Below are positions 22,101 through 32,610 of a stretch of 64,000 nt of DNA, in pieces. The DNA is taken from contig OZ022503.1 in assembly GCA_963989385.1 (NCBI GenBank), positions 66,810,123 through 66,874,122 of the forward strand, given 5' to 3'. The DNA comes from Ctena decussata. Its lineage: Eukaryota; Mollusca; Bivalvia; Lucinida; Lucinidae. Within the stretch, counting starts at the first letter, position 1. The number at the start of each line of letters is the position of its first letter. The notes beneath the pieces are model-generated. The model was given only the letters and a program-made list of their open reading frames with translations, did no database searches and was not told where the DNA came from. Made by a program: the position numbers and the translations under genes.

Positions 22101-23192
22101 CGTTCCTCCGACCTAGGTATGCTCCATATGAAATATGGCTTCAATCAGCCCAGTGGTCTCAGAGGAGAAGATGTTTGAAAATCTTGACGACGTATGGACC
22201 GACGGAATGACCTTGACCTTTAGTGACATAATATCTTCATTTGTTCATTTAGCTGACCATGTATACCAAGTATTGTACATGAGACTTAAATAGTTTCTGA
22301 GAAATCTACTGTTTAAGCGTTTCCCAAATAAAAGCTTAACGTATCAAAGTTGATCGTGTCATAAATTAGGTCAAGGTCACCGCAAGGTCATCATTTGTAC
22401 AACCTATGATGAGCCCGCAAGCCCAATGCTACATACCAAGTTTCAAGGTCATAAACCTTTTGGTTCTGGAGAAGAAGATTTTTGAAGGTTTTTTTCCATA
22501 TATGGGCATGGCGGCCATCTTGGTCATGTGACCTAGATACCCGGAACAAACTTTCGTTCCCCCGACCTAGGTATGCTCCATATGAAATATGGCTTCAATC
22601 GGCCCAGTGGTTTCAGAGGAGAAGATGTTTGAAAATCTTGACGACGGATGGACCGACGGAATGACCTTGACCTTTAGTGACATAATATCTTCATTTGCTC
22701 ATTTAGCTGACCATGTATACTAAGTATTGTACATGAGACTTAAATAGTTTCTGAGAAATCTACTGTTTAAGCGTTTTCCCATATAAAAGCCTAACGTATC
22801 AAAGTTGACCGTGTCATAAATTAGGTCAAGGTCGCCGCAAGGTCATCATTTGTACAAACTATGATGGGCCCGCAAGCCCGATGCTACATACCAAGTTTCA
22901 AGGTCATAGGCCCTTTGGTTCTGGAGAAGAAAATTTTGAAGGGTTTTTACCATATAAGGGCGTGGCGGCCATCTTGGTCATGTGACCTAGATACCCGGAA
23001 CAAACTTTCGTTCCCCCGGCCTAGGTAGGCTCCATATGAAATATGGCTTCAATCGGCCCAGTGGTTTCAGAGGAGAAGATGTTTGAAAATGTTGACGGAC
23101 GGACGGACGGACGACAGACGGACGGACGGACGATGGATGCCTGGCTATACTATAAGCTCACCTATGAGCCTAAAGGCTCAGGTGAGCTAAAA
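19131..23192 (+). mobile_element. Helentron/HINE-like element with ~450-bp tandem core array
   Basis: The 5' end carries GGACCAATGGTCC then TAGCTCACCTGA (19150-19161). Then come about eight direct repeats, spaced about 430-460 bp; GACCTTGACCTTTAGTGACA or a variant falls near 19290, 19962, 20411, 20862, 21321, 21776, 22209 and 22662. The first interval is longer because part of the unit is duplicated. A (GGAC)n run at 23092-23136 follows, then a terminal hairpin (GCTCACC … GGTGAGC, 23157-23188) ending TCAGGTGAGCTA, the exact inverse of the 5' motif. Non-coding. The plan (subterminal inverted repeats, tandem core, ACGG microsatellite, 3' hairpin, CTAA end) matches Helentron-derived interspersed elements and the bivalve pearl family as I know them. 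Confidence 0.8.
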
Positions 23193-23240
23193 AAAATGGC
23201 GGTGTCACTTCTCCTGAAAGAGTACACATTTATCTTAACC

Positions 23241-23446
23241 CCAGAGCCCTAGATAAGAGGGAGTATTTGGTGATAGTGAAGGATAATTTTTGTTTATTCT
23301 GGATAAAAACATATGTTGTGACCCCTCATCTGAACCGTCTCGACGAGACGGTTCAGATGAGGGGTCATAACATATGGTTTCAATGAGAAATAAAGAAAAT
23401 TATCCTTCAATTATCATCAAATACCCCTGTTATCTAGAGCTCTGTA
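23241..23446. mobile_element. Large near-perfect hairpin including family D palindrome
   Basis: Arms of about 100 bp centred at 23343. The inner 67 bp (23310-23376) is an almost perfect palindrome with CCGTCTCGACGAGACGG at its centre. The outer arms share CTAGATAA, GTATTTG and GAAGGATAATTTT. Confidence 0.9.
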
Positions 23447-23959
23447 ACCGGTCAACAATTTCTACCTAAGGGCCGAGCTCGGGAGGCAGGGCTCCATGTA
23501 AGTCATATCAGGTGCTAAGTTTTTCATGTTCATTTACGATATGATACCAAATGCGGCTATAATAAGAGGCTGTCCCGTAAAGACACATTTTGGATCCCAT
23601 TATATGTTTTAGTTATCCTAAAAAATGCCCCAGTGAAAATAAACAGTATTAAAGGAAATAAATATAATTTCTATGGAAGCGACTCTACTATTTTTGCCTC
23701 CTATCTAAGCAGGGGTGAACTCATAAATGAAAGAATTTGATAGCCTACTAGTAGTTCTTTCCTTTAAGAGTGGACCTTATTTCAAAGAGCTATCTTGTCT
23801 AGGGAAGCAAACAGGAATTCATGCAAGCTAATATAACAGTAGTTTCGGAAAAGAGGCTGGCGGTGTTTATTAGAGCAGGGGCGTTAAAAGGATTAAAACA
23901 GTAGGCCATCGATTGTTCATGTTCTTATCAGCCATTTGATATCATTCATGACTCCAAAT
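23447..23959. other. No recognised feature
   Basis: AT-rich spacer. TTTATT near 23873 would read AATAAA on the minus strand, about 1 kb beyond the ankyrin gene stop, and is a possible poly(A) signal. Confidence 0.4.
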
Positions 23960-24191
23960 GAGCCGACAAAACCAACAAAGTGGCATGTGCGCCGACCGAA
24001 GACTCAGATCAGCCTGGGCATCCGCCCAGTCTGATCAGAGTCTTCTCTGTGCGCTTAATAGGTAGCTAAGGGTCTATGCTAGCTCCATGCGGACAACTAA
24101 GACTCAGATCAGATTGGGCGAATACCCAGTCTGATCTGAGTCTTCTCTCGGCACACATGCCACTCAGTTGGCTTTGTCGTGTCGTGACTCA
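23960..24191. mobile_element. Fold-back TIR element, family A, copy 5, with AAAT target duplication
   Basis: GAGCCGACAAAACCAACAAA to TTTGTCGTGTCGTGACTC, inverse arms of about 100 bp. Flanked on both sides by AAAT. Confidence 0.9.
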
Positions 24192-24559
24192 AATATTTTT
24201 TTCTGAGAGTGGGTCAGGGCGGGAAGGGCGATGCACTGGAGTTTATGAAGTAGTCCCATCTCTACCAATGTCTATGGGACGGACTAAAATAGCTCAATAC
24301 TAATAAAACTTGATGCCTTACTCTTCCTTACATCAGTCTGATCTGGTTCTGCACTGTTTGAGTATGACCTGTTTATGAGATGCTAGGCATTAATGGCCAA
24401 TAATGGGTTAGGATATAACAACAGCATTAATTGGCTAAGATAAAACAACAGCATGAGCAAAATACGTCAAAATATCTCGTGGTTATCTGGAGGAGAAGCC
24501 ATGACGAAAGTCAAATATGCTAGCTGGTAGCCTTGTTGATCGTGAGACCGAAAACATTT

Positions 24560-24782
24560 GAGCCGTGACAAGACAAAACCAACAAAGTGGCATGTGCGCC
24601 AAACGAAGACTCAGATCAGCCTGGTCATCCGCCCAGTCTGATCAGAGGCTTCACTCTTCGCATATAGCTAGCTTAGACCCTACGCTACCCTTTAGCGCAA
24701 AGCGGCGTCTCTGTTCGGACTCGGCGGATCTGAGTCTTCGCTGGGCGCACATGCCACTTTGCTGGCTTTGTCGTCGCGGCTC
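24560..24782. mobile_element. Fold-back TIR element, family A, copy 6, with ATTT target duplication
   Basis: GAGCCGTGACAAGACAAAAC to TTTGTCGTCGCGGCTC, flanked on both sides by ATTT. It ends about 138 bp downstream of the ankyrin gene stop (minus strand), so it probably lies in that gene's 3' UTR. Confidence 0.9.
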
Positions 24783-24919
24783 ATTTTCATTTTTCACATA
24801 ACTTGACCACAAGGGCTACATCTTGTACTACCAAAATGTGTTTTGAATGGCTATAATGAGTATAAACCATTTGAAACAAATTCGTGTACAAAGAGACAAA
24901 TGTACATATAGTTTGGAGG

Positions 24920-25857
24920 TCAATCAATCTGTTTCTCTCCAGAACGACATAACAATTTCAATGTTAAATAATTCTTAAGGCTTGCCGGTATGCAGAGTTT
25001 GTCAACTTTCTGGTGTAAATCACGACCAAGGCATCGGCGCAAATGATTTCTGCATATTGCCATAAGGCTAAGGGGTATCTCTACATGCTGCATCAATGTG
25101 TCTAATACTTCTGCCCCATCCTCTATTTCTGGAAACTCTCTTTCAATAAGCCACTTCTCGCGGTTTAAATTGTAACCTGCTTTTATTAACAGTACAGCAA
25201 CATCTAAGTTTTGTCTGTCGACGGCTACATATAAAGGACTTTTCGGACTGTCATAGAAATAATAAACCTGATCATTCCACGGATGCCGATCCATTCCCCG
25301 ACTATAGACCTCCATCGTGACGTTTGCAAGAAGCAACTGCTTCACAACGTCTTTGTGGTTGTGATAAACAGCTGTCCACAAAGGTGAAGCGTTTGAATTG
25401 TCGCAAATGTCTGGATCAGCCCCATTTTCCAATAACAACTCGACTCCCTCAGCACTTCCTCTGTTGGCCAGATAGAAGAGAGGCGTATCTCCATCTCTGT
25501 CGGCATTGTTTACATCACATCCTAGTGGTAATAGATACTTTATCACATCTAAGTGGCCGCCATGGGCAGCAAGGGCTAATGGTGTATTCCTATCTGCTGT
25601 ATGCTTGTCAAAGTCTGCTCCATTATCACGGAGAATTCTGACTATTTCACAATGACCTTCCCATGCGGCGATATGAAGAGCAGAATATTCTCTGTTGCTT
25701 ACTAAATTTACGTTTCCTCCATATTTGATCAGCAGATTTATAATATCGCTGCAGCCATTATATGAAGCCAATGTTATGAGAGATTTATTATCTGATCGAC
25801 GGCAGGCGTTAGGGTTGGCTCCAGCTTCCAGAAGAACGGCAGCAGTGGCAACATCAC
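24920..25857 (-). CDS. Ankyrin-repeat / SOCS-box protein, last exon
   Basis: Terminal exon (938 nt) entered through GTTTTCTTTCAAG|GTGATG. The upstream exon at 40311 ends AGAG, so the joined codons give R-G-D-V-A in frame. About six ankyrin repeats are visible (e.g. ALHIAAWEGHCEIVRIL, NTPLALAAHGGHLDVIKYLL, GDTPLFYLANRGSAEGVELL). The C-terminus, roughly the last 45 residues, reads as a SOCS box: SLMAICRNHLRRCLG as BC-box, then IPASLKNYL as Cul5-box-like. ASB-family proteins use such a tail to bind elongin B/C and cullin-5 as ubiquitin-ligase substrate adaptors, with the ankyrin array choosing the substrate. The actual target cannot be read from sequence. The LTR element ends 71 bp upstream of this exon. 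Confidence 0.88.
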
Positions 25858-25928
25858 CTTGAAAGAAAACAAGAGAACGCCAGAATGAAGACATGAGCAA
25901 AGATAGTCAACAAAATTGCGTAATATAC

Positions 25929-27769
25929 TGCAAGGCACCTCAGGGTAGGGGTGACCAAGCTTGAAGTTATTCTCGGGTATAAGATCAAAATAAAGCAAGA
26001 AAGTTCATTTACACACAGTCATTTATTCATCTTAATTTGTATGTGAGTTTGGTACTTAGTAAATAAAGTGAAGAATGAGATCATCCATACTAAGCATTCA
26101 TATCTTTTACACTAGGGGTGTGGGTGTGTAGCTGGGTCTGCACTGGCGTCTTATTGAAGTTCCCCACTAAGGTCTGGCATCTAAGTCCTAAGAGTCCAAA
26201 CATTGAAGAACCCTCTGAAAACTCTAAAATTCATAGAATAACTCATAAGGTACACCCCAGCTACACCACCGCACTTCATATAACACAATAACATGGCTGA
26301 TCTAATGACATGGTACTCCAGCTCTGCGTACAATTTCATCCGCGAATAACTTCGGTAAGTAGTCGCACTTATCGCGAAATACGGTAAATGACACACTAGA
26401 CTAATTCATCTTCGGCATCGGGTATGTGGTGGGATCCATTCGTGCAAGTGAGCAAGTAAAACAACTTCAAAGATATAAAGCGGCTGTATACAGGCCAGAA
26501 AGTAGCAAACTGTAGGATGGTATAAGTTAAAATCTTCAGCAGCAAGTTGTAAAGTCAGTGAAAAGGTTTAACTTCATTTATGCTTGTAGAACTAGAGTAG
26601 ACAAAATGTAAACAAAGTGACTGTTTCTCATCTCGTACAGTAAAATTAACCAATAAGAGTCTAAACAGCACTTATGCAGACTTTTAGTTTGATACAAGAA
26701 ACGTAACTCGACTGCCATGCTCTGTACCTTAAGGGTAATGTGATCATCCCTCTTTAAAGTTGTTTTGAGATTTAAATTTGGCGGGTCTCAAACTTGAGAA
26801 TGGATAGCGAATCAGCACTGCTCACTTTCTTATATAGTATCTGGGATAGTACCATGTGACTAGATCAGCCAATCGGATCACAAGAATTACGTACTATTTT
26901 TGGGCAGCTAGGGAAACAATCGTTTCCTATATAAAAACAGTGCAGTCCGATAACAAATGATAGAAGTCCTTTTGTTCCTTAGTAATTATGGAGTTCGAAA
27001 CAGTAAACATAACTGCTTCGGACCTCGTAATTAGTAAAAGGACCTCCATCAAACGCTAATGTCATCAGCGTAGGAATTTGAGTCAGCAGATCGCAAATCT
27101 AGCTGCGCTTCGCAAATAGCCACGAAAATAACATTAAAAAGTTGATTTTAAGAAGTCCCTCTTGAAATTAAGGCAGTCCTATGCTTTAAACTTACATCTA
27201 GAATAAAATACTACAAGGGTTCTCCCTTCAATGAGCGTAAATATTGAACAAGAACAGCTTTTAAGGTCAGGGACGCTGGTTACAGGTCAAGGTAAATCGG
27301 TTAAAGTTTACTTCCGCAATGATTCAAACTGCTTTAAATGTGGCTAAAACTGGATAAATATCACAATAAATGGACTTTGCAGCAATATCTACAGAACAGT
27401 CTGAAATTCTACGATAACTTATGTGTAAGAGACTTCATTCTGCTATGTAATAGAACAATTGTAAAGCTTAAAAACTTGATGTAAAGTGAGTCAATAACGT
27501 GACATTCCCACATGTTTCAACAGTCAGCTGTAGCGTTCGGAACTTCAGGAGAATGTTAGTAAGTAATTATTGAATCATCTAAGTTCACAAGTGTTTAGAA
27601 TTATTAATGTAAGCTCTGTTCATCAGTAGCTGAAGTAAATATTCACATCTCGAAGGGTAACATCGTCTTTTCAATCGTAGCTCTCCGATGTTCACCGGTG
27701 GGTGGGGTACGTCAGTAGGAATAATGTAAATAGAACTGTGTTGAGGATTCTCACTGGGTGACTCTTACA
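25929..27769 (-). repeat. 3' LTR of the retrotransposon
   Basis: Minus-strand start TGTAAGAGTCACCCAGTGAG, end …CCTTGCA. A minus-strand ACTATATAAG near 26830-26840 is a candidate TATA box. An AATAAA (TTTATT at 26022-26027) lies about 95 bp from the 3' end and could polyadenylate element or host transcripts. Confidence 0.95.
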
Positions 27770-27785
27770 TTCTCCCCACCTTCAA
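27770..27785 (-). other. Polypurine tract
   Basis: Minus strand GAAGGTGGGGAGAA directly abuts the TG of the 3' LTR, the expected place for the plus-strand primer. This fixes the element's orientation. Confidence 0.85.
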
Positions 27786-28996
27786 GAACGAATATTCTCC
27801 TGAATATTTCTTGTGCCTTATCTCCACAGAATAGTTATAGTGCTGACTTCATTATTTCATTCAGGATGTATTATAATTACTTTTTAGGGGACTGTAGTGC
27901 AAACAATCCAAGAACTAGCTTTAATGCGTCATGAAAGCACTCTCAAGTTACCATTGCTTATGCCTTCATGTAGCCTTAATGCCATGTCAAAGATTGCTAC
28001 ACAACAGTCATGATACATTTAACCTTTAGGGTCTTTGGGTTTAACTTCTTCCTTTGAGAATTACTGTATATGCACTTGGCATGAGCAAGAAATTATTTAC
28101 TTATCTATGAACTGTAATGGAAGCAATCCAAGAGTTTGTTTTAATGCCTCACGAAGTACCCTTAAATTAGCGTTTATCCTACTTTGCGTGGCCTTAATGC
28201 CATTTCAAGGATTGCCAAAATACAGTGTGATTAATTGAATACTCAGAGCCTTTAAAACTTTGAACAACTTATCACATTTGAGGCTCTTTAAACTTAAACA
28301 CTGACACTCTTGATTAGTCTTCCTCACTTGAGAAGTATACATTTAGATATGAACCATTTGTTTTTACTTTAATGCGGAACTGTCCCACATACAGACTGAG
28401 GTACAGTAATAATGTACCACCAATGCATCCGTTCAAATAGCGTTTATATTGCATGGATGCGACCTGATTACCAGCCACAGCTTGATGCTTTTATATTGAC
28501 ACTTTTTAAAACTTTTCTTCTTCCATCTGGTTGTGAAATACGAATGACAAGTTGAGTATTGCACCAATCAGTAGGTTTCATCAAAAGAGGCTGAACAACA
28601 TGTCCAACCATAACATAAATCTGTTGGCATCTCGGCTGTATTCTGTTTCTGGATCTGAGTCAGAATAAGTTTGATGTAGAGGTGTATCTGGATATCTGTG
28701 AACGTTAGACAGACAAAAAAACTTATTAGCAAGAGTGAGCTACAAGCCCACATTATCGACTTGATGGAGATTCTTAGATTCATTCCTTTTCTTTCTGGAC
28801 TTATTTAATTCTCTTTATGTTGAATTCGATACGTCCAACGATGACATGAGAAAAGTTAAACATCATCATCCGGTCCCAAATTGGTCTGCTATGTTGCAAA
28901 TGTCGCATAGTGCTCTGCTGATGTATCAAAAACTGGCGATAATACAAGGATGCCTTGACACGCAGACTTACAATTCGGTCTTAAGTGATGTTTATC
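27786..28996 (-). repeat. 3' non-coding region of the retrotransposon with internal ~215-bp repeats
   Basis: Between the zinc-finger ORF and polypurine tract. CAATCCAAGA…TTTTAATGC and CTTAATGCCAT…TCAA…GATTGC blocks recur at about 27905-28000 and 28122-28220; a third, weaker unit follows near 28240-28360. No ORF. Confidence 0.6.
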
Positions 28997-31141
28997 TTAC
29001 ACTCGAATGTTAATGCATTTCTTTTCGATCTGTTCCAGGATGACTGATGAAGTGACTGTGGGAAGAGACGTAGATTTTGCAGCTTCCAGCATGATGACGA
29101 CCCGTCTGCTCAACTCGATATGGCCAGATTTGCCAACGTAAATGGATCTTAGCATCTGGAAGTTGCAGTATCTTGCTGTCTGTATTGCAGATTTCAGTTG
29201 TGGAGTTCCGGATCCAGGTAGAGCCAAGAAGTTATATGCATCTAAGATTTCACCACGACTGATGTCGATACCACCATGTAATGCCAATGGGGTTGAAACT
29301 GTTTCCCACAGTAGTAGCTTCACATCGCTCGTATAGGTTGTCCATCCCTTTGGTGGCCAGCGAGGTACAGGAGAATATGCAGGCAGTATTATGGTCTCAT
29401 CTTCAACCCAGTTACGTCTAGCAGGTAGCAGGAGTACAACCAAACGCAACAGCTTCTCAGCTCTCATTCTTAGATCTAAGGGCAATTCCAATACTAGCTG
29501 GTCCTTTGGCGTTGGGGAATATGTTGGACAGCTTGGAGTGACTGATGCATTTACAGAATACTCCTCTGTTGCTGCATGATCTCCCTTCTTATCAATGGTC
29601 TCAGTCTCTGACGCGAACGTTACTGATGAAATTGGGTTGGAGTTTGGAATCTTTTTATCGCTGGCGTTGCTCTTTTGGGGAAGGCAACTTCCATTTGGTA
29701 CAGTTACTGCTTGAAAAGGTCTAGTCCTAGAAGGTGCAATCAGTGGTGACGAAAATGACAATGGAACTGTGATTGATACAGATGGCATGAATGGATTAGC
29801 AGAGTTGTCAGCAAAGTCAGGATGTTGATGCGTTGGCAAAGCAGGACTTGGAACCTCTGTAAGTTCAATAGTGGTAGCTGCACCCGGTTTGTTAGAGAGG
29901 GAGAGCATTTCCGGGATACTTGCTGGTTTGCTACTTGCCATCAGTGGTGGTATTGTCAAAGAAAGATCTTGACCAGTCGACTCATTCCCGTGAAGAAGTG
30001 ATTCAGCTTCAACCAACTTAGGGGGAAGAGTTGGTATATTCACATCTTGTTTCATCTCATCATCAAGCTTCATGACGGGTTCTTCCGGTCTAGACAGTTC
30101 ACCAGTTTCAGGCCCATCAGCGACGTCAGCAGAAGATTTTGATGATGATTTCCCAGCCAAACTTGGTTCCACTTTCTTGACTTTTGGTGTTTTGGTGATT
30201 TGCTGTTCAGGTGATGGTAACAATTTGTCTAAAGGGAGCATAAGATTCTCTGTCTGTCCAGCAATTATGGTGACCTTATGCTTTGGTGGCAAGGGAATAT
30301 CCTCAAGGGCATTTGATTTGTCATTCTTCCTCCTCTTTCTAGCTGGTTCTGTGCTCTCACTGGCTGCGAGGTATCCACTTGCTTCTTTCTTAAAGACGTT
30401 CTGGACAAATTTTGTGTCGATTGCTAACACACCTGACATTCGTGATCGGGCAATCCGCAATTGTTCACCATCAAGCTCTTTATCAAATATTTCAGGAACA
30501 GTACCTTGAAATCGTCGCAATTGTTCCATTCGCCGCAACAGACTTGTCATCATTCTGGGTTCTATCATTATGTTTGAGTTGACAATTACTTCATACCAAG
30601 TTAGACTGGAGAACAACTCTTCATAGACGAGGGCGCGTATTCTGGTACTGTCAATAGTCAGCTCATGTAGAGTCACACGCAGAGGGCGTTGTGGCTGCTG
30701 CTCTTCCTCAAAATCGAATGACGGACTTGGAGAGGGAGACAATAATGGAATGGAACTCCAGCCATCTCTCCAATCACGGATGGTCCTTGCTGATTTTCCT
30801 CTGACAGTTGGACACCACTTTTCCACTGCCTTCCTCAGAAATGTTCCTTCAGGGCTGTTCCAAGTTGTAGGCTTGATTACCTTGATGTAGTCCTTTGGAA
30901 ATTTAGATAACCAGAAGGAGCCTGGTTCACCGAAGGAGTCCCTAGGGGCATCATGGTAGATTGACTTATGCTGTGATTGAAAATGCGTCTTTAGGTCCAC
31001 AGCCTTCCGGAATGTAAGCTCCTTCTCGTCACACTAGGCACAGACCACCCTCCGTCGATCGTGAACTGATATAATGTGACGCTTCAGGTCTCTCTTTTGA
31101 GCCTCTTCACGGTTGCAAAGCCAACAGACATAGTCATTCAT
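28997..31141 (-). CDS. C2H2 zinc-finger protein in the env position of the LTR element (one in-frame stop)
   Basis: Reads from ATG at 31141 to TAA at 28997, 715 codons, with a single TAG at 31034-31036 (codon 36). The longest uninterrupted frame starts at codon 48, which is GTG, so that is not the natural start. Finger 1: C6-x2-C9-x12-H22-x4-H27. Finger 2: C34-x2-C37-x15-H53-x4-H58, with the stop exactly between its two cysteines. Then come a charged helical region, a basic RKRRKND cluster (about 268-274, nuclear-import-like), a long Pro/Ser/Thr-rich disordered middle, and a folded-looking C-terminal ~170 residues with Trp and Leu (e.g. WPPKGWTTY, GEILDAYNFLALPG). No signal peptide or membrane helix, so not an envelope. 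TTTCAG immediately precedes the ATG and could be a splice acceptor for a subgenomic RNA. Function unknown; nucleic-acid binding is inference. Confidence 0.8.
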
Positions 31142-31698
31142 CTGAAATTATACGATTGAACGGCTTGCTCAGTTGCGGTGGATAAATGGAAAGCATGAAT
31201 GGATCCCAATCAGCCTGCACGAAACTCGGTACGAACAAATCTCTCGCCCTTGACCGACACATCTGAGTACCATGTCATTTCACAATGTATAGGGATGTAA
31301 ATAAAACATATCACAGATTCTAGGGTGTTGTTGTTGTCTTCTAAAAACAGTAGGGAAGTGATAACTCTCTGCCCGCTTCTCTGGACTGACACATAAAAGG
31401 TTGAGTAAACTCATAAACATCAAGTTACCCAGTCTAGCCCCCAGATCCAGTCATCTCACTTCCCCTCTATCTCCATCTTGGGAAACAGAAGAGAAATGAT
31501 AACTCTCTGCCCGCTTCTCTGGAGTAACATCAAAAAGGTATCTTGAGTGATCAGTTCACGATACAGGTAAACAGACGATGCTGCAGTTCATCGCTGTGTA
31601 ACATCATGTGCTCCAGTCTAGCCCCCAGATCCAGTCCTCCCACTTCCCTCTGTTCCTAGTGTCATCTTCATCTTCACAACCTACTGCGGTATGTTTCT
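31142..31698 (-). repeat. Spacer with ~150-bp direct repeat inside the retrotransposon
   Basis: GATAACTCTCTGCCCGCTTC and CAGTCTAGCCCCCAGATCCA each occur twice (31360/31498 and 31433/31615). Non-coding spacer between integrase remnant and zinc-finger ORF. Confidence 0.75.
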
Positions 31699-32226
31699 TC
31701 AACGGTATAGCAAAAGACGATCAAGGTGGTCAGTTTTCACATGCTGACACGGGGATTTCTTGACTAGATAGATGAGGTCATCGCGCTTCCTAGTGAGAAG
31801 GTAGGGACCCTTCCGCCTATTCATCAGTTTATGGCAAACTCCAGCCTTTCGGGATGTTTCGTAGAGCCAAACCAACTGGCCAGCTTCCAAACGTCTTATC
31901 CGAGCTCTTCTGCTGTGAGTATCATAATATCACTTCTGGTAGCTAGCTGCTTTTCTGAGATTAGTACTTGCAAGATCATGAACCTTCAATATGTTTGTCT
32001 GAAGCTTGGAAAGGTAGTCATCCACATCAGCGCTATCATCGTTATCCAAGGTAGGTTTACCTGTGCTAGAGTTCACGGATCAACAGTTAGCCATCATAAC
32101 TTGCTGGGGATATTCCTCCCATCGTGTTTGGTCAGCTTGGCAATACATGGACATCAAAATGATCAAAGCCTTGTTGAATTGTTCAATTGAACCATTTAAG
32201 GTCTCAGACTAGTTGTTTGGGCCTTC
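31699..32226 (-). pseudogene. Integrase remnant (Ty3/gypsy)
   Basis: The minus strand shows the end of the catalytic core: a G-S-I-E-Q-F-N motif carrying the catalytic Glu, then RWEEYPQQVMMA and SVNSSTG. After frame breaks comes the C-terminal part with NLRKAASYQK, LEAGQLVWLYE, KLMNRRKGPYLL and a final HLDRLLLYR. This is the standard Ty3/gypsy integrase C-terminus. In-frame TAG/TGA stops and a shift between the two parts make it non-functional. The zinc-binding HHCC domain and the first two catalytic Asp residues are absent. Confidence 0.85.
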
Positions 32227-32300
32227 TCGAACTTACTTGGAATACTCTGGCTTCAAAATTACGTCCTTGATTGGATTAGACTTCTATAACAGTACGGTGA

Positions 32301-32610
32301 GACTAAGCGTTGGAGGGACCTGAGTCAGTAATGCTGTTAACAGCTTGGATTTTTTTCTTCTTTTTCCAGTCTATGTGTTCACCTAGCATAGCTTCATTCT
32401 TCTCAACAATCTGAACAGAAGACTCCAGTGTCCGACAGTACCTGTCAGTGCGCTGGCATTTCATCTCACGGGTGATACCGGTAGTTTTGTATAGGAACTC
32501 CTATGCATTCTGTCCCTTATGCCGGATTAACACCTGGGCTTACGGTCTCAGGTCATCTACCATGGAGGCAAATGTCTCTCTAGGCCTGCACTTTCTGGAC
32601 TCGAACCTGG
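32301..32610 (-). pseudogene. Gag-like remnant
   Basis: A minus-strand frame with two stops (TAA, TAG) reads RFESRKCRPRETFASMVDDL, then QVLIRHKG, GITREMKCQRTDRYCR and a Lys-rich end. The R-F…R…ETFASMVDDLR pattern resembles the capsid-type region of gypsy Gag proteins. Tentative: position (after primer site, before integrase) supports it, sequence alone is weak. Confidence 0.45.

Noticed and set aside
19777..22664. Recurrent ~60-codon ORF (FYHIWAWRP…) in each 450-bp unit
   Set aside because: Several units have in-frame stops (for example near 20709 and 21245), and the similarity simply follows repeat identity; no sign of coding selection.
30072..30509. 145-codon plus-strand ORF
   Set aside because: Lies antisense within the zinc-finger ORF; composition is that of a shadow frame.
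28997..31000. Zinc-finger ORF as a retroviral envelope
   Set aside because: No signal peptide, no membrane helix, no cleavage-site context; two C2H2 fingers and a basic cluster instead.
28997..31000. Start of the zinc-finger ORF at 31000
   Set aside because: That codon is GTG and would cut finger 2; the reading frame continues upstream to an ATG at 31141 apart from one TAG.
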